DNA of 64,000 nucleotides from Streptomyces flavofungini. GTDB lineage: Bacteria > Actinomycetota > Actinomycetes > Streptomycetales > Streptomycetaceae. Shown here one piece after another: positions 41,426 to 49,787 of the stretch (position 1 is its first letter; each line of letters starts with the position of its first letter). Under the pieces are notes generated by a model. That model was given only the letters and a program-made list of their open reading frames with translations. It ran no database searches and was not told the DNA's origin. The stretch spans positions 5,778,501 through 5,842,500 of the forward strand of contig NZ_CP128846.1 in NCBI RefSeq assembly GCF_030388665.1, written 5' to 3'. A program made the translations under genes and the position numbers.

Positions 41426-42151
41426 ATGACGACAGCGCCCCCGGTTCCGCCTGTTCCGCCGACGCCCCCGCAGCCGTACGCGCAGTACCCGCAGCAGCCG
41501 CAGCCCGCGCGCGGCCGCAGGGGCAGAGCCGTCCCGGTCGTCGTGGCCGTGGTCCTCGCGGTGCTCGCCGCCGGTCTCGGCACCTGGTGGTGGACGCGGG
41601 ACGGCGACGAGGCGCCGCTCGCGGGCAGGCCGCGGGTGACGGACGCGCGGGCGGGGCTGTCGTACGGGATCCCCGAAGGGTGGGAACGCAACGACAAGCG
41701 GGGGGACTTGATCGGCGCGTTCACGTCGTCGATCGCTTCGAAGGGCAAGGGGCTCGGGGACTCGGCGGAGGAAGGGAACGAGGAGGAGGGCGGCGGTCTC
41801 GCCCTCGCGGGGCGGTCGGGTGCCGTGCCCGCTTCCTCGCTGAAGACCGAGACGGAGCGGGCCGCGCGCTCCAACGCGGAGTTCTTCTACCCGGACGGAT
41901 CGTCGGAGGTGAAGGAGTCCGAGGCGACGACCGTCGACGGCCGCCCCGCCCACACGGTGGCGCTCGCGGTGCGGGACGGCGAGGGCGGCACGGCCCATCT
42001 GCGGCTGACGCTCGTCTCGGTGGACGGCGGTCGGTCGGCGTTCCTGCTGGGGGTCGCGACGCCCGGGACGGGTGTCGGGCCGTACGCGGACAAGGGACCG
42101 GTGGATGAGGCGGCGGTGGATGACGTGCTCGCGAGCGCGGCGCTGAACTGA
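41426..42151 (+). CDS. Pro-rich single-pass membrane protein
   Basis: 241 residues from ATG 41426. A short Pro/Gln N-terminus and an RGRRGR patch precede a membrane helix (VPVVVAVVLAVLAAGLGTWWW). The outer domain has GLSYGIPEGWERNDK, ATTVDGRPAHTVALAV and a Ser/Gly-rich middle, similar to the lipoprotein/porin-lipid-type domains of many actinobacterial surface proteins. Function unknown. Confidence 0.75.
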   Translation: MTTAPPVPPVPPTPPQPYAQYPQQPQPARGRRGRAVPVVVAVVLAVLAAGLGTWWWTRDGDEAPLAGRPRVTDARAGLSYGIPEGWERNDKRGDLIGAFTSSIASKGKGLGDSAEEGNEEEGGGLALAGRSGAVPASSLKTETERAARSNAEFFYPDGSSEVKESEATTVDGRPAHTVALAVRDGEGGTAHLRLTLVSVDGGRSAFLLGVATPGTGVGPYADKGPVDEAAVDDVLASAALN

Positions 42152-42203
42152 GCCTCGGCCGAACCGCGGCGGGTGGCGGGTCTCTCGTGCCCGACTGGCT
42201 CAA

Positions 42204-42217
42204 ATTGCACTTGCAAT
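42204..42217 (+). promoter_or_regulatory. Palindrome ATTGCA-CT-TGCAAT
   Basis: Perfect six-base arms 62 bases upstream of the next gene, within GCTCAAATTGCACTTGCAAT. AT-rich island in GC-rich surroundings; a candidate binding site. Confidence 0.45.
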
Positions 42218-42279
42218 GGGCATGTCCGGGTCGCTTGGCTGGACAGTCTGTTGTCTGAGTGACGGGGGAGGAACCACAG

Positions 42280-43260
42280 ATGACGCAGCCGCCGGGGCAG
42301 CAGCCCGGCCAGCCGCAGTCGCAGCACCAGCCGTGGCAAGGTGGGGGGTTCGGTCCCCCTCCGGGGGCGTCCCCGGGAGCGCAGGGGCCGTACGCGCCGC
42401 CGCCGCAGGGCCCGTACGGCGCGCAGCAGCCGGCCGCCGACAACCCGTACGCGCAGCCGGGCCCGCAGTCGCAGGCCGACCCCTACGCCCAGCCCGGCGG
42501 CCCCCAGCCCTATGCCCAGCCGAACGCCCAACCGCCCTACGGCGGTTACCCCCCTCAGTTCCCCGCCCCCGACGGCGGTGGCCCGAAGCGCAAGAGGTGG
42601 TTGGCCGTCACGGCCGCCGTGGTGGCGCTCGCCGTGGTCGGCGGCGGGGTCTGGTTCGCGGTTGGCAAGGGTGATGACGACGGGGAGTCGAAGAAGCCCG
42701 CGGCCAAGGCCAGCGGGAGCGCGGGTGCCGAGCCCCGTCCGAGCGAGACGCCGAGCGCCAAGGAGTCGGACGGCACGGGGGAGTCCGACGACCCGTACGC
42801 CGACCCCGACTCCGAGGAGAGCGAGGACGAGGAGGAGGACGAGCCCCGGGGCGGGCCCACCGGCACCACCATCGTCGGGTTCTGGCGCTCGGAGAAGCCG
42901 GGCGGCGGCATCCTCGGGCTCCGCGACGCCCCGGACTCGACGAGGCCGAAGAAGGCCTCCGTCTCCCTGTTCGAAGGCGGCCGCTGCTCCGGCCTGCGCC
43001 GCGTCGTCGAACCGGGCCGCAGCTACCGCATAGGCCTGCTCTGCGAGCGCGGCAAGAAGGAGATCTTCGGCGACCTGGTCTTCGCGGGCGGCGACACCCT
43101 GACGGTCACCTGGGACAAGGGCAAGTCCGGCACGGAGACGTACAAGCGGTTCCTGGACTGGTCGGAGGACGGGGCGGGTGGCGGTGGTGACTCGGGGAGC
43201 GGGGGCTCGGGGAGCGGAGGCTCGGGGGCCGGGGGAGGTACCGGGGTTGAGGGGGTCTGA
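42280..43260 (+). CDS. Pro/Gln-rich membrane protein, related to 8743-9711
   Basis: 326 residues from ATG 42280 (GGGGGAGGAACC upstream). The same opening (MTQPPGQ) and plan: Pro/Gln/Tyr cytoplasmic repeats, a helix (WLAVTAAVVALAVVGGGVWFAV), an acidic linker, and an outer domain with TTIVGFWRSEKPGGGILGLR, GGRCSGLRRV and DTLTVTWDKGK. It ends in Gly/Ser repeats. A probable family of surface proteins. Confidence 0.75.
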   Translation: MTQPPGQQPGQPQSQHQPWQGGGFGPPPGASPGAQGPYAPPPQGPYGAQQPAADNPYAQPGPQSQADPYAQPGGPQPYAQPNAQPPYGGYPPQFPAPDGGGPKRKRWLAVTAAVVALAVVGGGVWFAVGKGDDDGESKKPAAKASGSAGAEPRPSETPSAKESDGTGESDDPYADPDSEESEDEEEDEPRGGPTGTTIVGFWRSEKPGGGILGLRDAPDSTRPKKASVSLFEGGRCSGLRRVVEPGRSYRIGLLCERGKKEIFGDLVFAGGDTLTVTWDKGKSGTETYKRFLDWSEDGAGGGGDSGSGGSGSGGSGAGGGTGVEGV

Positions 43261-43459
43261 GCGTGTGGGGTCGGGAATCGTGGGCGTGGGGGCCGAGCCC
43301 GTGAGGTCGGGATCCGGGAAGCGCTGAGCCCGTGAGGTCGGGGTCCGTGGAGGGCTGAGCGCGCGGGTCGGGAGTACGCCTGCTCAGGCCCCGGGGCGTA
43401 CGACCAAGGGACCAGCGGGCGACCTCCTCCGGACAGGGGTCAATCTCCGTCCCGGCCCT

Positions 43460-43473
43460 TACCGTGGCTGGCA
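43460..43473 (+). promoter_or_regulatory. Leaderless-type promoter of the MFS gene
   Basis: TACCGT (43460-43465) ends seven bases before ATG 43473. Confidence 0.45.
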
Positions 43474-44939
43474 TGACCACCCCCGACCCGCGCGACACCG
43501 ACGTCGCCCCCGCCCCGCCCGTCGACACGGAGCCGCCCGCGCCGCGGGGCGGTGTCCTCAGCGCACCGCACCGCGCGCTGAGCATCGGCATCGTCTCCGT
43601 CGTCTTCCTCATCGCCTTCGAGGCCACCGCCGTCGGGACGGCGATGCCCGTCGCGGCGCGGGAGCTCGACGGGATCCCGCTGTACGCCTTCGCGTTCTCG
43701 GCGTACTTCACGACGAGCCTGTTCGGGATGGTGCTCGCGGGGCAGTGGGCCGACCGGCGCGGGCCGCTGGGGGCGCTCGCGGGCGGCATCGGGGCGTTCG
43801 CGGCGGGGCTGCTGCTCGCGGGGACCGCGGGAGCGATGTGGCAGTTCATCCTGGGGCGCGCGGTGCAGGGGCTCGGTGGCGGGCTCGTCATCGTGGCGTT
43901 GTACGTGGTGGTCAGCCGCGCCTACCCGGAGGCGCTGCGGCCGTCCATCCTGGCGGCGTTCGCCGCGAGCTGGGTCATACCCTCGGTGATCGGCCCGCTG
44001 ATCGCGGGCACGGTCACCGAACACGCGGGCTGGCGCTGGGTGTTCCTCGGCATCCCCGCACTCGTCGCCGTCCCGCTCGCCCTCGCCCTGCCCGCGATCC
44101 GGCGGACCGCGGCCGGGCCCGTCGACCCCGACGCCCCCGCCGAGCCCTTCGACCGGCGCCGCATCCGGCTCGCCCTCGGCATCTCGCTGGGCGCGGGGCT
44201 GCTGCAGTACGCCGGGCAGGACCTGCGCTGGCTGTCGCTGCTCCCGGCCGTGGTCGGCGCCGCCGTCCTCGTGCCCGCCGTGCTCGGGCTGCTGCCGCGC
44301 GGTACGTACCGGGCGGCGCGGGGGTTGCCGTCCGTCGTGCTGCTTCGTGGCGTCGCCGCCGGGTCGTTCATCGCCGCCGAGTCCTTCGTACCGCTGATGC
44401 TCGTCACCGAGCGGGGGCTGTCGCCGACGCTTGCCGGGCTTTCGCTGGCGGCGGGTGGCGCCACGTGGGCACTCGGCTCTTACGTCCAGTCGCGGCCCCG
44501 GATGGAGCCGCACCGGGAGAAGCTGGTGGTCACGGGGATGGTGTTGGTGGCCGCCGCCATCGCCACCGCGCCCAGTGTCCTGGTCGACGCCGTTCCGGTG
44601 TGGACCGTCGCCGTCGCCTGGGGCTTCGGCTGCCTCGGCATGGGCATGGTGATCGCCTCGACCAGTGTCCTGCTGCTCCGCCTCTCGCCGCCCGAGGACG
44701 CGGGGTCCAACTCCGCCGCCCTCCAGATCTCCGACGGGCTGTCCAACGCGCTGCTGCTCGCCGCCGGGGGTGCCGCGTTCGCCGCGCTCGGGGGTGGGCT
44801 GACCGGGGCCTCCCACGCCGCCGAGGCGACGGGCTCTCATCCGGGGGCGTTCGTCGCGGTGTTTCTGCCGATGGCGGGGGTCGCCTTGGCGGGGGCGTGG
44901 CTGGGGACGCGGCTGCGCAGCCCCCACCGCGTCCCTTAG
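43473..44939 (+). CDS. MFS transporter, DHA2-like
   Basis: 488 residues from ATG 43473. About fourteen hydrophobic segments. IAFEATAVGTAMPVAARELDG, GQWADRRGPLGALA and QGLGGGLVIVALYVVVSRAY are efflux-MFS motifs. Substrate unknown. Confidence 0.85.
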   Translation: MTTPDPRDTDVAPAPPVDTEPPAPRGGVLSAPHRALSIGIVSVVFLIAFEATAVGTAMPVAARELDGIPLYAFAFSAYFTTSLFGMVLAGQWADRRGPLGALAGGIGAFAAGLLLAGTAGAMWQFILGRAVQGLGGGLVIVALYVVVSRAYPEALRPSILAAFAASWVIPSVIGPLIAGTVTEHAGWRWVFLGIPALVAVPLALALPAIRRTAAGPVDPDAPAEPFDRRRIRLALGISLGAGLLQYAGQDLRWLSLLPAVVGAAVLVPAVLGLLPRGTYRAARGLPSVVLLRGVAAGSFIAAESFVPLMLVTERGLSPTLAGLSLAAGGATWALGSYVQSRPRMEPHREKLVVTGMVLVAAAIATAPSVLVDAVPVWTVAVAWGFGCLGMGMVIASTSVLLLRLSPPEDAGSNSAALQISDGLSNALLLAAGGAAFAALGGGLTGASHAAEATGSHPGAFVAVFLPMAGVALAGAWLGTRLRSPHRVP

Positions 44940-44949
44940 CGCGCTCCGC

Positions 44950-45057
44950 GCGCGGGCGCCCCTTCCCGGGTCCGGGCTCCGCCCCGGACCCGGTATCGAC
45001 GCTGCGCGCCTCGTCCGCACACACCGGACGGGCTGAATCGGTGCTCCGGTGTGAGAC
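44950..45057. repeat. Degenerate copy of the GACGCTGCGCGCCTCGTCC / CACCGGACGGGCTG element
   Basis: GGGTCCGGGCTCCGCCCCGGACCC hairpin near 44967-44991 is followed by CACACCGGACGGGCTGAAT paired with TGCTCCGGTGTGAGA. Same layout as other intergenic copies, so probably a terminator for the MFS gene. Confidence 0.6.
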
Positions 45058-45172
45058 GTGTCCCACCCGTTCCGCCTCCGGGGTCGTCAACCCGGTGCCC
45101 GGGGGTCGCACCGGTAAGGTGGCCCGGTTGTCATACGTAGCCGTGCCGCCGAGCCCGAACGAACCGGAGACC

Positions 45173-47023
45173 GTGACTACCGCCCGCCCGTCACCCGCCA
45201 CCGCCCTCAACGGAGAGCCCACCGGGCCCGCCCCCGCCTACGCCTCCTCGTCACACCACCTTTCCCCCGCTTTCCCGGGCCGCGCCCCCTGGGGCACCGC
45301 CAGCAAGCTGCGTGCCTGGCAGCAGGGGGCGATGGAGAAGTACCTCCAGGAGCAGCCGCGCGACTTCCTCGCGGTCGCCACGCCCGGCGCCGGCAAGACG
45401 ACGTTCGCGCTGACGCTCGCGTCCTGGCTCCTGCACCACCACGTGGTCCAGCAGGTGACCGTGGTCGCGCCCACCGAGCACCTGAAGAAGCAGTGGGCCG
45501 AGGCGGCCGCGCGCATAGGGATCAAGCTGGATCCCGAGTACAGCGCGGGACCGCTCAGCAAGGAGTACCAGGGCGTCGCCGTCACGTACGCCGGTGTCGG
45601 CGTGCGGCCCATGCTGCACCGCAACCGCGTGGAGCAGCGCAAGACGCTGGTGATCCTGGACGAGATCCACCACGCGGGGGACAGCAAGTCCTGGGGCGAG
45701 GCCTGCCTGGAGGCCTTCGAGCCCGCCACCCGGCGGCTCGCGCTCACCGGCACGCCCTTCCGGTCCGACACCAACCCCATCCCCTTCGTCGTGTACGAGG
45801 AGGGGAACGACGGGATCCGGCGGTCGGCCGCCGACTACACGTACGGGTACGGCAGCGCCCTCGGCGACGGCGTCGTGCGGCCCGTGATCTTCCTGTCGTA
45901 CAGCGGGAACATGCGGTGGCGCACCAAGGCCGGTGACGAGATCGCCGCCCGCCTCGGCGAGCCCATGACGAAGGACGCCGTTTCGCAGGCCTGGCGCACC
46001 GCCCTGGACCCGCGCGGCGAATGGATGCCGAACGTCCTGAAGGCCGCCGACCGGCGCCTCAGCGAGGTGCGCAAGGCCATCCCGGACGCCGGTGGCCTCG
46101 TCATCGCCTCCGACCAGGACTCCGCCCGCGCCTACGCCAAGCTGATCCGCGAGATCACCGGCACCAAGGCCACCCTCGTCCTCTCCGACGACGCCGGTGC
46201 CTCCAAGCGCATCGACGACTTCAGCGGCAGCGACGAGCGGTGGATGGTCGCGGTGCGCATGGTGTCGGAGGGCGTGGACGTGCCGCGGCTCGCCGTCGGC
46301 GTGTACGCCACGACCATCTCCACGCCGCTGTTCTTCGCCCAGGCCGTCGGGCGCTTCGTGCGCTCCCGGCGCCGCGGCGAGACCGCCTCCGTCTTCCTGC
46401 CCACCGTCCCGGACCTGCTCGGCTTCGCCAACGAGATGGAGGTCGAGCGCGACCACGTCCTCGACCGGCCGAAGAAGCACGGCGAGGAGGACCCCTACGC
46501 CGAGTCCGAGCAGGAGATGGACGAGGCCAACAAGCAGCAGGACGAAGAAGATGGGGCCACCGGGGAGCAGTTCTCCTTCGAGGCCCTGGAGTCCGAGGCC
46601 GTCTTCGACCGCGTCCTCTACGACGGCGCCGAGTTCGGCATGCAGGCCCACCCGGGGAGCGAGGAGGAGCAGGACTACTTGGGGATTCCCGGGCTCCTGG
46701 AGCCGGACCAGGTGCAGTTGCTGCTCCAGAAGCGGCAGGCCCGGCAGATCGCCCACAGCAAGAAGAAGCCCGCCGAGGAGGCCGACCTCCTCGAACTGCC
46801 CGCCGAGCGGCGGCCCGTGGTCTCCCACAAGGAGATGCTCGAACTGCGCAAGCAGCTCAACACCATGGTCGGCGCGTACTCCCACCAGAGCGGCAAGCCC
46901 CACGGCGTGATCCACACCGAGCTGCGGCGCACCTGCGGGGGCCCGCCGAGCGCCGAGGCCACGGCCGGGCAGCTGCGGCAGCGGGTCGCCAAGGTGCAGG
47001 AGTGGGCCACCCGGATGCGGTGA
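45173..47023 (+). CDS. Superfamily II DEAD/DEAH-box helicase
   Basis: 616 residues from GTG 45173 (GGAG seven bases before). Walker A VATPGAGKTTFALTLASWLL near residue 70, DEIH (VILDEIHHAGDSKSWGEACL) near 162, motif III LALTGTPFRSD, and motif VI QAVGRFVRSRRRG. The C-terminal third is acidic and Gln/Lys-rich with LLQKRQARQIAHSKKKP. It likely remodels nucleic acids; the substrate is not evident. Confidence 0.9.
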   Translation: MTTARPSPATALNGEPTGPAPAYASSSHHLSPAFPGRAPWGTASKLRAWQQGAMEKYLQEQPRDFLAVATPGAGKTTFALTLASWLLHHHVVQQVTVVAPTEHLKKQWAEAAARIGIKLDPEYSAGPLSKEYQGVAVTYAGVGVRPMLHRNRVEQRKTLVILDEIHHAGDSKSWGEACLEAFEPATRRLALTGTPFRSDTNPIPFVVYEEGNDGIRRSAADYTYGYGSALGDGVVRPVIFLSYSGNMRWRTKAGDEIAARLGEPMTKDAVSQAWRTALDPRGEWMPNVLKAADRRLSEVRKAIPDAGGLVIASDQDSARAYAKLIREITGTKATLVLSDDAGASKRIDDFSGSDERWMVAVRMVSEGVDVPRLAVGVYATTISTPLFFAQAVGRFVRSRRRGETASVFLPTVPDLLGFANEMEVERDHVLDRPKKHGEEDPYAESEQEMDEANKQQDEEDGATGEQFSFEALESEAVFDRVLYDGAEFGMQAHPGSEEEQDYLGIPGLLEPDQVQLLLQKRQARQIAHSKKKPAEEADLLELPAERRPVVSHKEMLELRKQLNTMVGAYSHQSGKPHGVIHTELRRTCGGPPSAEATAGQLRQRVAKVQEWATRMR

Positions 47024-47351
47024 GCGTTCGCCCTCCCGCGCGGGGGCGTACGCCTGCCCGTGGCGATCAGTACGCCGCCGGTACGCCGCCAGTACGCCCT
47101 CCCGTGGGGAATCGTGTGCTCCGCGTGTAGACGTTGTGCACGCAGTGTCCATCCCCGACGGGATTTATCGGGATGATCCGGTCTCTCTTTCCTTCCTCTT
47201 GACCGGATTCTGGACGGAGTCTTCCGCTGAGCGGGACGCCCTCGCTACTGTCCCCGCTACACAACGCCCCGTGGCAGCGTCGCCCCGGAGCGCGTCCGGT
47301 GCCCGCCGCCAGAGGGGGCCGTCGACCCTCACCACTAAAGGAGTGGGCGTC
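47024..47351. other. Upstream region of the IclR gene
   Basis: Contains three GTACGCCGCC-like direct repeats at 47065-47100 and TTGACC near 47199. A TACTGT -10-like box lies near 47247, and AAAGGAG directly precedes the start. No credible ORF. Confidence 0.4.
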
Positions 47352-47993
47352 GTGACAGCGGAGACATCTCAGACGCTCGACCGAGGACTGCGCGTCCTCA
47401 AGCTGCTCGCCGACACCGACCACGGCCTGACCGTCACCGAGCTGTCCAACAAGCTCGGCGTGAACCGCACCGTGGTGTACCGGCTCCTCGCCACGCTCGA
47501 ACAACACGCCCTGGTGCGCAGGGACTTGGGCGGGCGCGCCCGCGTCGGGCTCGGGGTGCTGCGGCTCGGCCGGCAGGTCCACCCGCTCGTCCGCGAGGCC
47601 GCGCTGCCCGCCCTTCGCGCCCTCGCCGAGGACATCGGCGCCACCGCCCACCTCACCCTCGTCGACGGCACCGAGGCGCTCGCCGTCGCGGTCGTCGAGC
47701 CGACCTGGACCGACTACCACGTGGCGTACCGCACCGGCTTCCGCCACCCGCTGGACCGGGGCGCCGCGGGCAAGGCGATCCTCGCGGCCCGCCAGGCCCA
47801 GATCACCGACCCCGGGTACGCCCTTACCCACGGCGAGCTGGAGGCCGGGGCGAGCGGCGCGGCGGCCCCCTTGGTCGGCGTGACCGGGATAGAGGGGAGC
47901 GTCGGCGTCGTGATGCTGGCGGACTCCGTACCGGAGCGGGTGGGGCCGCGCGTGGTGGACGCCGCCCGTGAGGTCGCTGACGCGCTGCGCTGA
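47352..47993 (+). CDS. IclR-family regulator, short form
   Basis: 213 residues from GTG 47352 (AAAGGAG upstream; the longer frame from 47136 lacks coding character). HTH_IclR: SQTLDRGLRVLKLLADTDHG, LTVTELSNKLGVNRTVVYRL. The C-terminal domain is truncated (HPLDRGAAGKAILA, then GVTGIEGSVGVVML); full IclR proteins are about 250 residues. Ligand unknown. Confidence 0.88.
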   Translation: MTAETSQTLDRGLRVLKLLADTDHGLTVTELSNKLGVNRTVVYRLLATLEQHALVRRDLGGRARVGLGVLRLGRQVHPLVREAALPALRALAEDIGATAHLTLVDGTEALAVAVVEPTWTDYHVAYRTGFRHPLDRGAAGKAILAARQAQITDPGYALTHGELEAGASGAAAPLVGVTGIEGSVGVVMLADSVPERVGPRVVDAAREVADALR

Positions 47994-48093
47994 GGCCGCG
48001 CCGGCGCGCTCGGTGCGACCCGGGGCGCCGCCGGTCGCGGCCTGCGGCCTGGCTCGTCCGCAAGCGCCGGAGGGGCTGATTCTCCGCTCGCGT

Positions 48094-48106
48094 TAGATTG
48101 GACGCG
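48094..48106 (+). promoter_or_regulatory. Leaderless-type promoter of the Lon-domain gene
   Basis: TAGATT (48094-48099) ends six bases before GTG 48106; no ribosome site. Confidence 0.5.
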
Positions 48107-48915
48107 TGCTGTCTCGTCTCGCTCGTCTGAGCCGCCCCAAGGCCCTGGCCGTCGCCGCCGTACCCCTGGTCGGCCTGCTCGCCGTCGTCGCGCTCGCCCC
48201 GCTCCCCTTCGCGGTCGCCCAGCCGGGCGGCACCGCCGACGTGCTCGGGGAGTACAAGGGCAAGCCCGTCCTCAAGATCAGCGGTGCGCCCCAGCGCGAG
48301 ACGGAAGGGGAGCTGCGGATGACGACCATCGTGGCGACCGGGCCGCAGATGGACGTGCGGCTCGGTGACGTCATCGACGGCTGGTTCCGTACGGACCGGG
48401 CCGTGATGCCGAAGGACTCCGTCTACCCCGACGGCGACAACGTCGAGGAAGTCGAGAAGCACAACCTCGGCGACATGCGCGAGTCCCAGGACGACGCCAC
48501 GAAGGCGGCGCTCGGCTATCTGCGGGCGAACGGCGTGGACGGCACCGACAAGGTCGACGTCCAGGTCGACCTCGGCAAGATCGGCGGGCCGAGCGCGGGC
48601 CTGTTCCTCGCGCTCGGCATCATCGACAAGCTGGACGGCGACGGCAGCGGGGGAGACCTGACCGGCGGCCGCAGCATCGCGGGCACCGGCACCATCTCCC
48701 CCGGCGGCAAGATCGGCCCGGTCGGCGGCGTCGCCCTGAAGACCCAGGCCGCGGCCCGCGACGGCGCCACGGTCTTCCTCGTGCCCAAGGCCGAGTGCTC
48801 GGACGCCGAGGCCGAGAAGCCCAAGGGCCTCTCGCTCGTACCGGTCACTACGCTGGCGAGTACGGTCGACGCGCTGCGAGCCCTGGAGAAGGGCGAGAAG
48901 GTCCCGAGCTGCTGA
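48106..48915 (+). CDS. Membrane-anchored S16 (Lon-domain) protease, no PDZ
   Basis: 269 residues from GTG 48106. An N-terminal anchor (AAVPLVGLLAVVALAPLPFA) precedes a Lon proteolytic domain with the Ser-Lys dyad: catalytic Ser in GGPSAGLFLALGI and Lys in IGPVGGVALKTQAA. The usual YlbL-type proteins carry a PDZ domain between anchor and protease and reach 340-360 residues. Here the corresponding stretch is too short. Acts outside the membrane. Confidence 0.85.
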   Translation: MLSRLARLSRPKALAVAAVPLVGLLAVVALAPLPFAVAQPGGTADVLGEYKGKPVLKISGAPQRETEGELRMTTIVATGPQMDVRLGDVIDGWFRTDRAVMPKDSVYPDGDNVEEVEKHNLGDMRESQDDATKAALGYLRANGVDGTDKVDVQVDLGKIGGPSAGLFLALGIIDKLDGDGSGGDLTGGRSIAGTGTISPGGKIGPVGGVALKTQAAARDGATVFLVPKAECSDAEAEKPKGLSLVPVTTLASTVDALRALEKGEKVPSC

Positions 48916-49057
48916 CCAGGAACAGCCCCAACTCGACCAGCCGCCGGCCCAGTTGAGCCCGCAGCTGCGCCTCGCGCGGCTGTCGTCCGGCGGGGGCCGC
49001 GCGAGCCAAGTCCGCCGCGCGGGCGTGGTGCAGCATCAGATGTACGTCGGGGTGCAT
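48848..49057 (-). CDS. Small protein downstream of arsR
   Basis: 69 residues from ATG 49057, 12 bases after the arsR stop and in its operon. MHPDVHLMLHHARAADLARA, then QLGRRLVELGLFLVSS, resembles small actinobacterial proteins of this pattern. Its 3' end overlaps the convergent protease gene by 68 bases, so the last 20 residues are uncertain. Confidence 0.6.
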   Translation of the reverse strand: MHPDVHLMLHHARAADLARAAPAGRQPREAQLRAQLGRRLVELGLFLVSSSGPSRPSPGLAARRPYSPA

Positions 49058-49069
49058 CGCGCTGGCCTC

Positions 49070-49681
49070 TCAGTCCGTGGGACGGGTCGGGATCAGGTGC
49101 GTGTGCAGGCGGACCTTGGCCGTGTTCGGGGTGCCGTCCTTAGGCGCCAACGCCCGGTAGCTCTCCGCGAGTTCGTGCAACTTCGCCTTGAGTTCGGCCG
49201 CGAGCGCGGGCGTCAGGCTCAGGGTGAAGTCGCTGATGTCCGAGGCCTCGATCCACTCCTCCGACCAGTCCTGCCCGGTGGCGATCCAGGTGGCGACCTC
49301 CGCGGCGTGGTTCCCCGCGTGCTCGTGCATGAACGTGGCGTAGGCGCCGCGCACTTCGGGGTCGGTGCTCCGGGCGAGGTCGTTGTCCACGTACGTGCCG
49401 TCGGTGATGGCGCGCCACCACCGCTCGCGGCCCTTGCCGAGCTCGGGGTCGTCCTCGGCGAAGCCGTACTCCGCGAGCTGGCGCAGGTGATAGCTCGTCG
49501 CCCCGCTCGACTCGCCCAGACGCTCGGCCAGTTGGGAGGCCGTCGCCGGTCCGTCCAGGCGCAGCGAGCCGAGGATCCGCATGCGCAGGGGGTGGGCGAT
49601 GCCGCGCAGGGTGCGGGGGTCGAGATGGCGGACGTTGCGGGCCGGTGCCGCCTGCTCGGGCGGCGGTGACTTCTCCGTCAT
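49070..49681 (-). CDS. ArsR-family winged-helix regulator
   Basis: 203 residues from ATG 49681. HTH: VRHLDPRTLRGIAHPLRMRI, ATASQLAERLGESSGATSYH, LRQLAEYGF. The C-terminal half (WWRAITDGTYVDND, HEHAGNHAAEVATWIATG) is of the larger HTH_20 type, not metal-binding. Transcribed from a promoter embedded in a perfect inverted repeat, which suggests autorepression. Confidence 0.9.
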   Translation of the reverse strand: MTEKSPPPEQAAPARNVRHLDPRTLRGIAHPLRMRILGSLRLDGPATASQLAERLGESSGATSYHLRQLAEYGFAEDDPELGKGRERWWRAITDGTYVDNDLARSTDPEVRGAYATFMHEHAGNHAAEVATWIATGQDWSEEWIEASDISDFTLSLTPALAAELKAKLHELAESYRALAPKDGTPNTAKVRLHTHLIPTRPTD

Positions 49682-49688
49682 GCTCCGC

Positions 49689-49717
49689 AGCCTACGCGTG
49701 CAAAGACTCCGTTGCAA
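49689..49717 (-). promoter_or_regulatory. arsR promoter
   Basis: Minus strand TTGCAA (49717-49712), 17-base spacer, TAGGCT (49694-49689), then seven bases to ATG 49681: a leaderless transcript. Confidence 0.65.
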
Positions 49718-49742
49718 CGCTTCCTTTGCAACGGAGTCTTTG
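49701..49742. promoter_or_regulatory. Operator: 17-bp perfect inverted repeat
   Basis: CAAAGACTCCGTTGCAA (49701-49717) and its exact complement (49726-49742), eight bases apart. One arm covers the arsR -35 and spacer. It could alternatively terminate the ABC operon that ends at 49788, though no T-run follows on that strand. Confidence 0.75.
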
Positions 49743-49787
49743 TGAGTGGTCGGGGCGCCACACGGCCGCGCCCCGTGCCGGCGGCGG

